Part shown: positions 45,088-54,340 of the stretch, piece after piece
Layout of the letters: each line of letters begins with the position of its first letter
Numbering within the stretch: the first letter of the stretch is position 1
Assembly (NCBI GenBank): GCA_910588855.1
Contig: CAJUSR010000017.1
Span: forward strand, 1 to 64,000
Reading direction: 5' to 3'
DNA from: an uncultured Kineothrix sp.
Lineage (GTDB): Bacteria; Bacillota; Clostridia; Lachnospirales; Lachnospiraceae
Length of the DNA stretch: 64,000 nucleotides
Translations under genes and position numbers: made by a program
Notes under the pieces: generated by a model
What the model was told of the DNA's origin: nothing
The model's database searches: none
What the model saw: only the letters and a program-made list of their open reading frames with translations

Positions 45088-45981
45088 TTACCTTCTTTTT
45101 ATTTTTCTTTTTTTATATTTTTTTACACGGAGTATTTTCCGGAATACAAAAGGAAGATAATAGTAAAGATATAAAATTTTATCCAAAGAAAGGCAGAAAG
45201 GCCTGGTAACAAACAGGTATACGCTGCACCAGAAACGATTGATACGTTGTACCAGACGGATTCTTAAACGCCGCAGACATCCATATTTCATAAAAGATTT
45301 TGTAAAAGAGAAAGTGACGGTATTATGGCAGATAGAAATGTCGTGACGGCAATAGCCGGTATTTACCAAACCTTCTACAAAGGCTTCAGCCATGCTGCAA
45401 TGAGGAAAAGAAATTGCGGCCCGCATATATAAATCTTCCGGATTGGAGAAACGCCCTACCGAAAAAGCAGTCAGCCACCAATGCTTGGCTCCTACATCGG
45501 CAATCCCTATGCCTTTTCTGAAAAGGTTAAAAGAAAGCCCTGCCATATCTTTATTTTCTACGCTATGAAAAAGAGTATCTTCCCATCTTGACTCAGGTAC
45601 AATGTCATCAGCGTAATAAAGGCCGATTTCGCCGCCTGTATTGATTCCGTATTGACCTTTCCATAATTCTATCAGCCATGTCCTGTCGTCATAATTAAAA
45701 TAGACGGGCAGGCAGTCGAAAACCATGTGGAAGGTGAGGGCAGCTTTATCGTATAGAGAGCAATAACCAAATTCCCTTTGCATCGCATTGATATGGGAAG
45801 TGAAAATATCCTGCGATGCCACATAGCAGAAACCGAAAGGTTCAATCAGTTCATCCAAAAGGCAGCATTTTTCTTTCGTAGACATACAGCATATTTTTTT
45901 GATGATTTTTTTCTTGCGCCAAAAATTGAAGCAGAAGAAAAAAAGAAGTATCAAGAAAAAAATACCGAAAAACAGATACAT
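45088..45981 (-). CDS. DUF4474 family membrane-anchored protein
   Basis: 297 aa. N-terminal membrane helix (LFFGIFFLILLFFFCFNFW), a basic Cys-containing segment, then a conserved domain with EFGYCSLYDKAALTFHMVFD and WLIELWKGQYGINTGGEIGLYYAD, which I recognise as DUF4474. The C-terminus is very basic, with hydrophobic patches. Its function is unknown. It is the first gene of a pair with the metallophosphoesterase. Confidence 0.85.
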   Translation of the reverse strand: MYLFFGIFFLILLFFFCFNFWRKKKIIKKICCMSTKEKCCLLDELIEPFGFCYVASQDIFTSHINAMQREFGYCSLYDKAALTFHMVFDCLPVYFNYDDRTWLIELWKGQYGINTGGEIGLYYADDIVPESRWEDTLFHSVENKDMAGLSFNLFRKGIGIADVGAKHWWLTAFSVGRFSNPEDLYMRAAISFPHCSMAEAFVEGLVNTGYCRHDISICHNTVTFSFTKSFMKYGCLRRLRIRLVQRINRFWCSVYLFVTRPFCLSLDKILYLYYYLPFVFRKILRVKKYKKRKIKRR

Positions 45982-46059
45982 AACAAAGTCCTTATTTATA
46001 GATTTGTTATATCTTATGATTAATTGTCGAAATCGGTACTTGAAATATAGAAAATCATT

Positions 46060-47040
46060 TTAAGGGGAAATATGGATAATGGTTCCTTTTCCTTTAAAAC
46101 CGGCATCCCCTGTGATTTGGGGGATTTCCTTTTCCCCTTGGATTGGGGATACGTCAGGAAGGTGGACATGCCCGGTAACAACTGCGGCTACAGGGCTGTC
46201 TTTTGCTGTGGTTAAACCGATAAATTCTGCGGAAATATCGTTCGGATATATCCCTCCATGTACACCGCCGCCTAACACTACCCCGTTGGACCAGACAGAA
46301 GAAGTTTTTGAGAGGAGGGATTCGGTGTAAAGAGGAACATGGAGCAGAAGAATCACCGGTTTTCCTTTTTGAAGAACCGTTTTATATTCTTCCAAAGCAT
46401 TTGGATGAATCTGATTGTTGCTGTTATCCACCGCCACGACAATGAAATCATCCAATTCCAATGAGTGGATAGCGGTATTGCCCGTAGATGAATATTCTTC
46501 TGCCGTATAGTTTTTCATATAAGGTGAAAGCAAAGGGAGGTAATCATTGGAACCTTTTTCTGTCATATACTCCCACGGATAAGTCCAGTCATGGTTTCCG
46601 AGAGTGTATAGATAGGGGATTTTTAACTTTTCTAAGGAATTGCCCAGATATTCTATGTTTGCCGGAGAAGGGGAATCAATAATGTCTCCTCCAAGGAGCA
46701 GAGCATCCAATTTGTTTTCGTTGGCATAAGATATCCATGACAGGAATAAATCGGAAGAAATAACCCCGTTTTCTTCTGTAAATTGGGAAAGGCGATTGCC
46801 GGAGTATTCTTTTATCTCCTGGGAAGCCTCCGTTTCCGGAAGGATAATATGGGTATCTGTCAAATATAAAAGAGTATATTCTTTGGAAATGCCGGGAATG
46901 GTGATTTGGCAGGTATCTATATTTTCTTCTTCGATTGGCTCCGTCGAAGAAGGGGAAGCGCATCCTGTAAAAGAAAAAGAGAAAAATGTTGCAAGTAACA
47001 GGACAGTAAATAGATTTTTTGCATGGGCTATCGTCTTCAT
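46060..47040 (-). CDS. Lipoprotein metallophosphoesterase
   Basis: 326 aa from ATG 47040; the frame opens 20 codons earlier but this start has AGGAG and gives a clean signal peptide. The lipoprotein signal ends SFSFTGC, with Cys as the lipid site. The external phosphoesterase domain has LYLTDTHI, LLGGDIIDSP, LGNHDW and VVTGHVHLPD. It should act at the outer face of the membrane. Substrate unknown. It is divergent from the MATE genes. Confidence 0.9.
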   Translation of the reverse strand: MKTIAHAKNLFTVLLLATFFSFSFTGCASPSSTEPIEEENIDTCQITIPGISKEYTLLYLTDTHIILPETEASQEIKEYSGNRLSQFTEENGVISSDLFLSWISYANENKLDALLLGGDIIDSPSPANIEYLGNSLEKLKIPYLYTLGNHDWTYPWEYMTEKGSNDYLPLLSPYMKNYTAEEYSSTGNTAIHSLELDDFIVVAVDNSNNQIHPNALEEYKTVLQKGKPVILLLHVPLYTESLLSKTSSVWSNGVVLGGGVHGGIYPNDISAEFIGLTTAKDSPVAAVVTGHVHLPDVSPIQGEKEIPQITGDAGFKGKGTIIHISP

Positions 47041-47241
47041 ATATTTGTTTTCTCCTAATAATCGTTGGATTGTTGCTATTATTTTAATAATCTTGTACAA
47101 TAAGTGTTATTGTTATAAGCAGAGGAAAAAGAAAGTGGATTGCCAGTGTAATTAAAATATATCCACTATAGTTATATTATGGCACATATTGAAGAAAAAT
47201 GAAGAAAAAAATCTTAATATTTTATAAAGTATGAGGTAGAT

Positions 47242-48630
47242 ATGAGCGGTATAAATTTGAAAAAAATCTTTGCACCTATTGATATGACGGTAGGGAATCC
47301 CGGAAAGCAGATTGTGGCATTTGCGGTTCCCATGTTGATTGGGAATATTGCCCAGCAATTGTACAATACGGCGGACAGCGTAATTGTAGGAAGATATGTG
47401 GGAGACAATGCTCTGGCAGCAGTGGGGAGCGCGGCGCCTATTTTGAATTTGCTCCTCGTTTTATTTATAGGTATTTCCGTAGGGGCCGGTATTATGGTTT
47501 CCCAATATTTCGGGGCAAAACAAAGGGAGGATTTATCCGGTACAATCGGAAGTTGTGTGACGTTGACAGCTATTTCTTCTGTGATTATTATGGTAATAGG
47601 GCCTCTGGTGTCCGGGCCTTTGCTGGAGTTTTTGGATACACCGGAAACCATATTGGGATGGTGCAAATCCTATCTGAATATTATTTTTATCGGAATTTTG
47701 GGGATGGCATATTATAATATCCTTGGCGGTGTTTTGAGGGGATTGGGGGATTCCGTATCTGCTCTCCTCTATTTATTAGTGGCTACGGTAGTGAATATTG
47801 TATTGGATATTTTATTTGTAGCCAGTTTTGATATGGGTGTGGCAGGCGTAGCTTTGGCTACGGCTATTGCCCAGGCGTTATCCGCAGTCCTTTGCTTTTT
47901 GAAACTTCTGAAAATGTCGGATATTTTTGATTTTAAAAAGAAGTATTTGAAGCTGCATAAAAAATATGCACGGATGACAATCCGCCTTGGGTTCCCTTCC
48001 GGATTGACTCAGGCAATATTTTCTATGGCAATGATTATTGTACAGTCCTTGACAAATAGTTTTGGAGAAATGTTTATTGCCGCCAATGTAATTGTAATGA
48101 GAGTGGATGGTTTTGCTATGATGCCTAATTTTTCTTTTGGTACGGCTATGACCACATATGCCGGTCAAAATGTAGGAGCAAAGGAATTTGACCGGGTGGA
48201 GCAGGGGGCAAAACAGGGTACATTTATCGCTATGGGCGTATCTGCTGTAATTACTGGTCTGATTCTTATCTTTGGGAAACAGTTGATGGGTATTTTTACA
48301 GAAACGACGGAACTGGTGGATATGAGTATGCGTATGATGAAAATTCTTGCCGTTGGGTATATTGCAATGGCAGTTACCCAATCTTTGTCAGGGATTATGC
48401 GGGGAGCCGGGGATACAATGAGCCCTATGTGGATTTCTTTGGTTACTACGGTAGCAATCCGTGTGCCGGTAGCCTATGGGATTGCATATATAACAAGAAG
48501 TGAACAATATCCGGGTGGACGTTGTGAAAGCGTATTCATTTCATTGCTCGTTTCATGGACATTGGGTGCAGTAATAACATTTATATGTTATAAATGGGGA
48601 AAATGGAAAAAGAAAGCAATTGGAGAATAA
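47242..48630 (+). CDS. MATE-family efflux transporter, first copy
   Basis: 462 aa with 12 membrane segments in two halves. N-terminal landmarks QIVAFAVPMLIGNIAQQLYNTADSVIVG and the second-half GAGDTMSPMW are typical of Firmicute MATE exporters, which use H+ or Na+ gradients to expel cationic drugs or metabolites. It starts after GAGGTAG. Only 10-20 bp separate it from a second MATE gene. Confidence 0.94.
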   Translation: MSGINLKKIFAPIDMTVGNPGKQIVAFAVPMLIGNIAQQLYNTADSVIVGRYVGDNALAAVGSAAPILNLLLVLFIGISVGAGIMVSQYFGAKQREDLSGTIGSCVTLTAISSVIIMVIGPLVSGPLLEFLDTPETILGWCKSYLNIIFIGILGMAYYNILGGVLRGLGDSVSALLYLLVATVVNIVLDILFVASFDMGVAGVALATAIAQALSAVLCFLKLLKMSDIFDFKKKYLKLHKKYARMTIRLGFPSGLTQAIFSMAMIIVQSLTNSFGEMFIAANVIVMRVDGFAMMPNFSFGTAMTTYAGQNVGAKEFDRVEQGAKQGTFIAMGVSAVITGLILIFGKQLMGIFTETTELVDMSMRMMKILAVGYIAMAVTQSLSGIMRGAGDTMSPMWISLVTTVAIRVPVAYGIAYITRSEQYPGGRCESVFISLLVSWTLGAVITFICYKWGKWKKKAIGE

Positions 48631-48648
48631 AAGAAAGAAGTGGTTTTG

Positions 48649-49983
48649 ATGCAACAGGAAGAAAAATACATATATATGACGAAAACCCCGGTTCCACGTT
48701 TAATTGGGGAACTGGCCGTACCCACAATTATCAGTATGCTGGTAACTTCATTTTATAATATGGCGGATACTTTTTTTGTAGGTAAAATCAATACCCAGTC
48801 TACAGCCGCCGTAGGCGTTGTATTTTCAGTGATGGCATTGATTCAGGCATTAGGGTTTTTCTTCGGTCATGGTTCAGGGAATTATATTTCGAGGCGTTTG
48901 GGTGCAAAAGATTTTGAAGAAGCAGCGGCGATGGCAGCAAACGGGTTTTTTCTTGCTTTTCTTTGCGGGATTACAGTAATGGTCGGCGGGATGATTTTTT
49001 TAAAGCCGTTAGCAGTAGCCCTTGGTTCTACGCCGACAATATTGCCTTATACGGAATCTTACCTGAAAATTATTCTGATAGGGGCACCTTTTATGACTTC
49101 GTCGTTGGTATTGAATAACCAGCTTCGTTTTCAGGGAAGTGCGGCATATGCGATGGTAGGTATCGTTACAGGTGCGGTAATTAATATTGCATTGGATCCT
49201 TTGTTGATTTTTGTATGCGGTATGGGAGTGGCAGGGGCAGCTGCGGCAACAGTTATCAGCCAGTTTTGCAGCTTTTTGCTTTTGATGTATCAAAGCAGGA
49301 AGGGCGGGAATATAAAAATCAGTTTCAGTAATTTTAAACCAAACGGCCATTATATAAAAGAAATTTGCAGGGGAGGCGTTCCGTCCTTATGCCGTCAGGG
49401 GCTTGCGAGCATATCAGCGATTTTCCTGAATCACGGGGCAGGGGTTTACGGAGATGCGGCGATTGCCGGAATGTCCATTGTATCCAGGGTCTCCATGTTT
49501 GCAAGTTCTGCATTGATTGGTTTCGGCCAGGGGTTCCAGCCGGTATGCGGATTTAATTATGGGGCAAAATTGTATCAACGGGTAAGGGAAGGCTTTGTAT
49601 TCTGTGTGAAATATGCAACTATATTTTTAGTCGGCATCTCTATAATAGGAGCTGTGTTTGCGCCCGAAATTATCGCCATGTTCAGAAAAGGGGATGAAGA
49701 AGTAATTGCGGTGGGAGCTATGGCTTTGCGCCTGCAATGTATTGTGTTCCCGTTGACAGGATGGATTGTGATGTCCAATATGATGCTTCAGTCTATTGGG
49801 AAAGCTTTGAAGGCTTCTATTTTGGCAGCAGCAAGGCAAGGGATATTTTTTATTCCATTGATATTGATTTTGCCGAAGATATTTGGATTGTCCGGAGTGG
49901 AAATGTGTCAGATGGTATCAGACCTTTTGTCTTTTATTTTGGCAGTGCCTTTGTGTGTCAGCGTTTTGAAAGAAATGAAATAA
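48649..49983 (+). CDS. MATE-family efflux transporter, second copy (MepA-like)
   Basis: 444 aa from ATG 48649; the frame opens at GTG 48640 and the choice is uncertain. 12 membrane segments with PVPRLIGELAVPTIISMLVTS and NMADTFFVGKI, closest in feel to the MepA branch. It differs clearly from its neighbour, so the pair is not a recent duplication; the two could act separately or as a heterodimer, though MATE proteins are normally monomers. Confidence 0.93.
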   Translation: MQQEEKYIYMTKTPVPRLIGELAVPTIISMLVTSFYNMADTFFVGKINTQSTAAVGVVFSVMALIQALGFFFGHGSGNYISRRLGAKDFEEAAAMAANGFFLAFLCGITVMVGGMIFLKPLAVALGSTPTILPYTESYLKIILIGAPFMTSSLVLNNQLRFQGSAAYAMVGIVTGAVINIALDPLLIFVCGMGVAGAAAATVISQFCSFLLLMYQSRKGGNIKISFSNFKPNGHYIKEICRGGVPSLCRQGLASISAIFLNHGAGVYGDAAIAGMSIVSRVSMFASSALIGFGQGFQPVCGFNYGAKLYQRVREGFVFCVKYATIFLVGISIIGAVFAPEIIAMFRKGDEEVIAVGAMALRLQCIVFPLTGWIVMSNMMLQSIGKALKASILAAARQGIFFIPLILILPKIFGLSGVEMCQMVSDLLSFILAVPLCVSVLKEMK

Positions 49984-50018
49984 AAAGGGAAACCGTTATT
50001 CTATAAAAATTGAAAAGG

Positions 50019-50111
50019 AAAGGGCTGTTGTGCAGAACCGCGTTGAGCCGGAACAATGGATAAAAATTGTTTTGCCGGTGAAACATAAACGGAATTAGAC
50101 AACAGCCCTTT
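50019..50111. terminator. Large double hairpin between convergent genes
   Basis: Outer arms AAAGGGCTGTTGT (50019-50031) and ACAACAGCCCTTT (50099-50111) are perfectly complementary over 13 bp. Inside is a second hairpin, CCGGAACAAT (50048) with ATTGTTTTGCCGG (50067). It lies between a rightward MATE gene and a leftward membrane-protein gene, so it can serve as a terminator for both, but it is longer and more structured than needed. Confidence 0.75.
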
Positions 50112-50116
50112 AAATT

Positions 50117-51838
50117 TTAAATTAAGCAATAGAAAAGGGGGCATTTATTTTTGGTAAAAAGCGCCATGTAGTAAAGGTCTGTATATTTTTTTGCAGCAGA
50201 GCGGGAGAGGTTGAAGGTTCTTATTTTGGAGCCTTCTTTTTCTATTTTTCCTATATAGTCATCAATATTTTGCGCATAATATTCCATCCATCTATTCGGT
50301 TTGCTAGATTCAAACCCGTATTCCAATGACCAGTGTTTTTTCCAACGGTCATATTTTTCAGGACCGCTGATAAGGGCGGATAAAGTTTCCGGGTGGAGGA
50401 TGGCGGGCGCAGCGTCTGCGGACAGCCCGATTAAGTAATCCGTGTCATAATGGCATTTTTTAGGGCTTGAATCCCAATAAAGATATCTGTCCGATTCATA
50501 GTCTTCATCTGCAAATATTTGTGAGATATTATACTTGGCGATAAAGTAGTCGGGATGGCTGAAGGAGAAGCCAATATATAGGATGGTAACTATTGTTATG
50601 CAGTATTTGCATAAAGGAAAATCTTTTTTGTATATATAAAATAAAATGCCTGTCATAATGAAAAAAATAACAACCAATGACCAAAGGACAAAGATGCGAA
50701 GGAAAGTCAAATCATAATATCGGATATACATTATCATGCGCATGGCGCTGGATGCCATCATGATATAGGTACATAAGGAGATTATGGTTAAAATAACTTT
50801 TAGCGCTTTATTTTCTTTAAACCTGTTAAGGCAGATAAGCACTAAAAATAAATTAATCATGCAGACAAAAAGAAGTTGGAAATAGCCTTCCCTTGCATAG
50901 CTGGAATATCTGCTGGCATAAGTGTCAGGATAAGCGTAGGTAGAAGGGATATCCCCTTTTCCTGCAAATAAATAAATAATTTGGACCGCGCTGAATAAAA
51001 AGTAAATGACGGACAGAATGGAAGTAAATGTTATGGCAATCAACGGTTCTCCGGTACGTTTATCAGATATTTCTTCCCGGATGGATTTCTTTTTTAAAAA
51101 TGTCAGGATGCAATAGGAAGAAAAGAATGAAAATAGCATGGAAAAACACAGGTCAGTAAAATGGTTTATTAGCCAATACACAAAAGCAGAAAAACTAAGC
51201 CCTTGAAATAAGTAATAAAATACAGCATCTGCGGAACATAGCAATAAAAGTATAAAAGTGGTTAAAGGTATGGAAATAAGGATACCGATAAAAATATAAA
51301 TTGCATAATGTTTTTTTATATTGCCATTTTCTTTATTTATTTCCCTGTAACAAATAAAATCAGAGAATGGTCTGCCAATAAGAATCAAGGAGCCAAGAAT
51401 GGTTTGTAAAATGGCAAATCCATATTTCAATAAATTCCATAGAGTATCGGCAAAAAAATTATGGATAAACAGTATAAAAGTAAGCAGGAAAATCCCCAGT
51501 TTATTCATAAATATAATATTTAAATTATCTGTGCAGAACGTAGAAATGCCAAGGAGCATTATACTAATTACGTAAAATACGGAGTCTTTTTTGGCGGAAA
51601 TCCCTAATTTTTTCAAGGATAAGAAAAAATAGAAAAGGGTTCCGCCTATGAAAAAAGGGTATGTGATACCGGAAGCATTTTTATATAGGCAAAAGGTGTA
51701 AAAGAGGGCATAAATTATGCTGGGTAGGCTAAAGAGCCGGAAGTGGCAGGCGCGCTCTTCTTTTTCTTCTCTTGTAATTCCAAAAGCGTTGGTTTCATTG
51801 TAACATTTGCTTGGATATTGGTTTGGGTATTCGTTCAT
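50117..51838 (-). CDS. DUF4173/DUF4153-type polytopic membrane protein
   Basis: 573 aa from ATG 51838, preceded by ATGAGG from repeat C; the frame opens 11 codons upstream inside the repeat. About 11-12 membrane segments in the first 420 residues, with the family landmark SSYAREGYFQLLFVCMINL and RMIMYIRYYDLTFLR; the last 150 residues are soluble. This fits the DUF4153/DUF4173 group. Function unknown. The XRE-DUF2975 operon is just upstream in the same direction. Confidence 0.82.
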   Translation of the reverse strand: MNEYPNQYPSKCYNETNAFGITREEKEERACHFRLFSLPSIIYALFYTFCLYKNASGITYPFFIGGTLFYFFLSLKKLGISAKKDSVFYVISIMLLGISTFCTDNLNIIFMNKLGIFLLTFILFIHNFFADTLWNLLKYGFAILQTILGSLILIGRPFSDFICYREINKENGNIKKHYAIYIFIGILISIPLTTFILLLLCSADAVFYYLFQGLSFSAFVYWLINHFTDLCFSMLFSFFSSYCILTFLKKKSIREEISDKRTGEPLIAITFTSILSVIYFLFSAVQIIYLFAGKGDIPSTYAYPDTYASRYSSYAREGYFQLLFVCMINLFLVLICLNRFKENKALKVILTIISLCTYIMMASSAMRMIMYIRYYDLTFLRIFVLWSLVVIFFIMTGILFYIYKKDFPLCKYCITIVTILYIGFSFSHPDYFIAKYNISQIFADEDYESDRYLYWDSSPKKCHYDTDYLIGLSADAAPAILHPETLSALISGPEKYDRWKKHWSLEYGFESSKPNRWMEYYAQNIDDYIGKIEKEGSKIRTFNLSRSAAKKYTDLYYMALFTKNKCPLFYCLI

Positions 51839-51844
51839 AATTTT

Positions 51845-51950
51845 CCTCATTTCTGCGCAGCTTTGCTGCATAAAACCGTTTTGGCTTTCTGATTTGACTC
51901 GCCGATTTGATTTTCTAATTTAGTTTGCGGATGCTGCGCGGACGCAAACT
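51845..51950 (-). repeat. Repeat family C, copy 2
   Basis: Reads on the minus strand GTTTGCGTCCGCGCAGCATC at one end and GCTGCGCAGAAATGAGG at the other, matching the ends of the copy at 28629-28689; the interior differs in length and sequence. The terminal ATGAGG is the ribosome site of the DUF4173-type gene. Confidence 0.75.
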
Positions 51951-51972
51951 TGCAGGTGGGAAATGGAAATTG

Positions 51973-52209
51973 TTACTCTTTTACTTCTTCTTTTTCTTCT
52001 ACATTTTCTTCTACATATTGCAGGATATCGCCGGGCTGGCAGTTAAGGGCTTTGCAGATTGCATTTAATGTGGAAAAACGTATGGCTTTTGCTTTGTTGT
52101 TTTTTAAAATAGACAAATTAGCGAGGGTAATGTCCACTTCTTTGGAAAGCTCTGTCAGCCCTATCTTTTTTTGTGCCATTACTACATCTAAATTAATAAT
52201 GATTCCCAT
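51973..52209 (-). CDS. XRE-family transcriptional regulator
   Basis: 78 aa, one helix-turn-helix domain (MAQKKIGLTELSKEVDITLANLSILKNNKAKAIR region) close to the short YozG/Cro type, with an acidic tail (VEENVEEKEEVKE). It starts after AGGAGG, 11 bp after the DUF2975 gene. In known pairs the small regulator acts with the membrane protein; a 35-bp palindrome before the operon may be its operator. Confidence 0.9.
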   Translation of the reverse strand: MGIIINLDVVMAQKKIGLTELSKEVDITLANLSILKNNKAKAIRFSTLNAICKALNCQPGDILQYVEENVEEKEEVKE

Positions 52210-52219
52210 AAGTTTCCTC

Positions 52220-52666
52220 CTAAATGGTTAAGTCATTTTCCAGCTTATAGGTTACAGCTTTATCGAATACTTGAGATAAAACTTTACTGAAAAGCCCGGC
52301 TATGACAAAAACGAGAATGACAATAAGCACAGCTGGTGTGATATAGAGGAAAAGCCGCCCTGCAGTAATTAATGCAATCATCAGACTGTAAGTTCCCATG
52401 CGCTTTAAACTGATTACATTATCCCGTATGAAACAGTCATCGTTAATCACTGTCCGGAATATTTTCCTGAGTTCATTGATGATAAGGACGGCAAGTATGC
52501 CGGAAAAGAAAAAAAGGAAAATAAGCGGAATATAATTTCTGGCAAAATAGCTGTTATGCCTTCCATAGAGCCGTATACTAAGGGGAAGGGTAGCCGTTAC
52601 CAATATTCCTGCATAAAACATAAAATCTAAAAGCAGTTTGGTAGTTAATGTCAGTTTGTCTTTCAT
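52220..52666 (-). CDS. DUF2975 family membrane protein
   Basis: 148 aa with four membrane segments (about 13-31, 48-64, 95-112, 115-138), typical of DUF2975. The family is regularly encoded next to a short XRE regulator, as here. It may sense a membrane signal and control that regulator, but this is inference. Good start, preceded by AAAGGAGA. Confidence 0.88.
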   Translation of the reverse strand: MKDKLTLTTKLLLDFMFYAGILVTATLPLSIRLYGRHNSYFARNYIPLIFLFFFSGILAVLIINELRKIFRTVINDDCFIRDNVISLKRMGTYSLMIALITAGRLFLYITPAVLIVILVFVIAGLFSKVLSQVFDKAVTYKLENDLTI

Positions 52667-52744
52667 AGGGATGGTCTCCTTTAATTCCTGTTTTGTAGTT
52701 TTATCTGATTATATTTCATATTATCACCAGAAGAATCGAAAGTC

Positions 52745-52779
52745 AATAATAATTTATTGATTATCAATAAATTATTATT
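52745..52779. promoter_or_regulatory. 35-bp near-perfect palindrome, probable operator
   Basis: Arms 52745-52761 and 52763-52779 are exact complements over 17 bp (core TTTATTGAT-T-ATCAATAAA). It lies 79 bp upstream of the DUF2975-XRE operon and faces the DUF3810 gene on the other side. Its size and symmetry suit binding by a dimeric regulator. The rest of the 310-bp gap is AT-rich with no further signal seen. Confidence 0.7.
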
Positions 52780-52976
52780 AAATTACAATATAATAAAGAG
52801 TATTAAAGGTAAAATGGAAAAAAATAATATTTGTCTATATTTACCAAAATAATATCCGTTTGAATTTAATTTATATAAAATATTTACAAAAAATTTACAA
52901 ATTATCATTCCTATGTAACATCCATATGTTATCCTGATTTTATAGGAAAGCGGAAGGTTTCATAGGGGGTATGCGG

Positions 52977-54299
52977 ATGAGGCAATGGGGTTTGCAAATA
53001 AGAAAAATATCCGGGAAAAGAAAGCCATATCTGTTGTTGTGCGGGATTCTTGTGTTGATGGGCATATTGAATGCCTTGGCCTGGAAAAGCAAGGCTTTTT
53101 GTGATTTTTATGTGGTTCATATATATCCGTTATGGGTGAATACATATGGAAGATTAATGGGTATCTTCCCTTTTTCTGTGGGTGAAATTATGATTGCGGC
53201 AGGGGCTTTCCTTACAGCAATTGCTTTGTTGCTAGCGATGGCGTTTGTGGCTATATTTCTTTTTAAAAAAATATATTTTTATGCCCCTTTGGATAAAAAA
53301 GGCAGGGAAAGAGAACGTATCGGAAAGAAAAATAAGGCAGGGAAATTCTGTAAAGCTTATTTTTCTGTTTATGCCTGGATTTTTACAGGAGTTATTGTAG
53401 TGATGACATTGAATTGTTTTATTCCATACCATTGCTCAACGTTGGAAGAGAAATATGGGGTTTTGTGTAAAGATATGGAAGAGGGATTCCCGGCAAAAGA
53501 ACTTTTATCCAAAGAATATACATTGGAAGAATTGACGAAATTAAGGGATTATATTGTGATAAAGACAAATGAACTGGCGGCAAAAGTGGATAGGGATGAG
53601 CAGGGGAATATTATTTATCCCGATAATATGGAGGCTGTGGCGATAGCCAGTATGCAAGGCCTTAGTGAGGAATGCCCGCAGCTTGCAGGGTATTATCCGC
53701 AGCCGAAGCAATTTACTTTTTCCGGTTTTTTCAGCCAGCAAATGATGAAGGGATATTTTTTCCCGTTTTCTATGGAAGTCAATTATAATAAATTGATGCA
53801 TAAAATCAACAGACCGGCAACCATTTGCCATGAGTACGCCCATTTGAAAGGATTCATGTATGAAGAAGAGGCAAATATGATAGGTTTTCTTGCCTGTATC
53901 CATTCATCGGATATTTCTTTCCAATATAGCGGATATTTAAGTGTGCTGAATTATATTGACAACGAGTTTTACAAGGCAATTGGCAAAGATAAAGAAATTT
54001 ATTTATCCCATGTAAATATTTCCCCTCAGGTGAAAGCAGAAAATATCTTTTTGGAAGAGGAAATGTGGGAAAAAGTAGAAGAAAAAGCAGTAATAAAAAC
54101 GGAAGTAGTGGATAAGGTTTCGGATAAGCTTTCCGAGACTTCTATGGTATTGAACGGGGTAGAGGATGGGATATTGAGTTACACAAGGGTAGTGGGGCTT
54201 TTGCTCCATTATTATGATGGCTTCTGGGAAGTGGAAGAGACGTTGCTGAAAGCGCAGGAAATGCAAGAGTTACCGGCAGAAATGGCAAAAAATGAGTAA
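52977..54299 (+). CDS. DUF3810 family membrane metalloprotease-like protein
   Basis: 440 aa from ATG 52977, with AGGGGGT eight bases upstream; ATG 52971 is too close. Three membrane segments lie in the first 160 residues, followed by a large external domain with H285-E-Y-A-H289 (TICHEYAHLKG) and acidic residues after it (MYEEEANMIG), the pattern of a zinc peptidase. I recognise it as DUF3810. Substrate unknown. Single gene, convergent with xth. Confidence 0.85.
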   Translation: MRQWGLQIRKISGKRKPYLLLCGILVLMGILNALAWKSKAFCDFYVVHIYPLWVNTYGRLMGIFPFSVGEIMIAAGAFLTAIALLLAMAFVAIFLFKKIYFYAPLDKKGRERERIGKKNKAGKFCKAYFSVYAWIFTGVIVVMTLNCFIPYHCSTLEEKYGVLCKDMEEGFPAKELLSKEYTLEELTKLRDYIVIKTNELAAKVDRDEQGNIIYPDNMEAVAIASMQGLSEECPQLAGYYPQPKQFTFSGFFSQQMMKGYFFPFSMEVNYNKLMHKINRPATICHEYAHLKGFMYEEEANMIGFLACIHSSDISFQYSGYLSVLNYIDNEFYKAIGKDKEIYLSHVNISPQVKAENIFLEEEMWEKVEEKAVIKTEVVDKVSDKLSETSMVLNGVEDGILSYTRVVGLLLHYYDGFWEVEETLLKAQEMQELPAEMAKNE

Positions 54300-54340
54300 T
54301 TCTTAAAAACATTCCATACCGGCAACCAGCTTTTATCATC

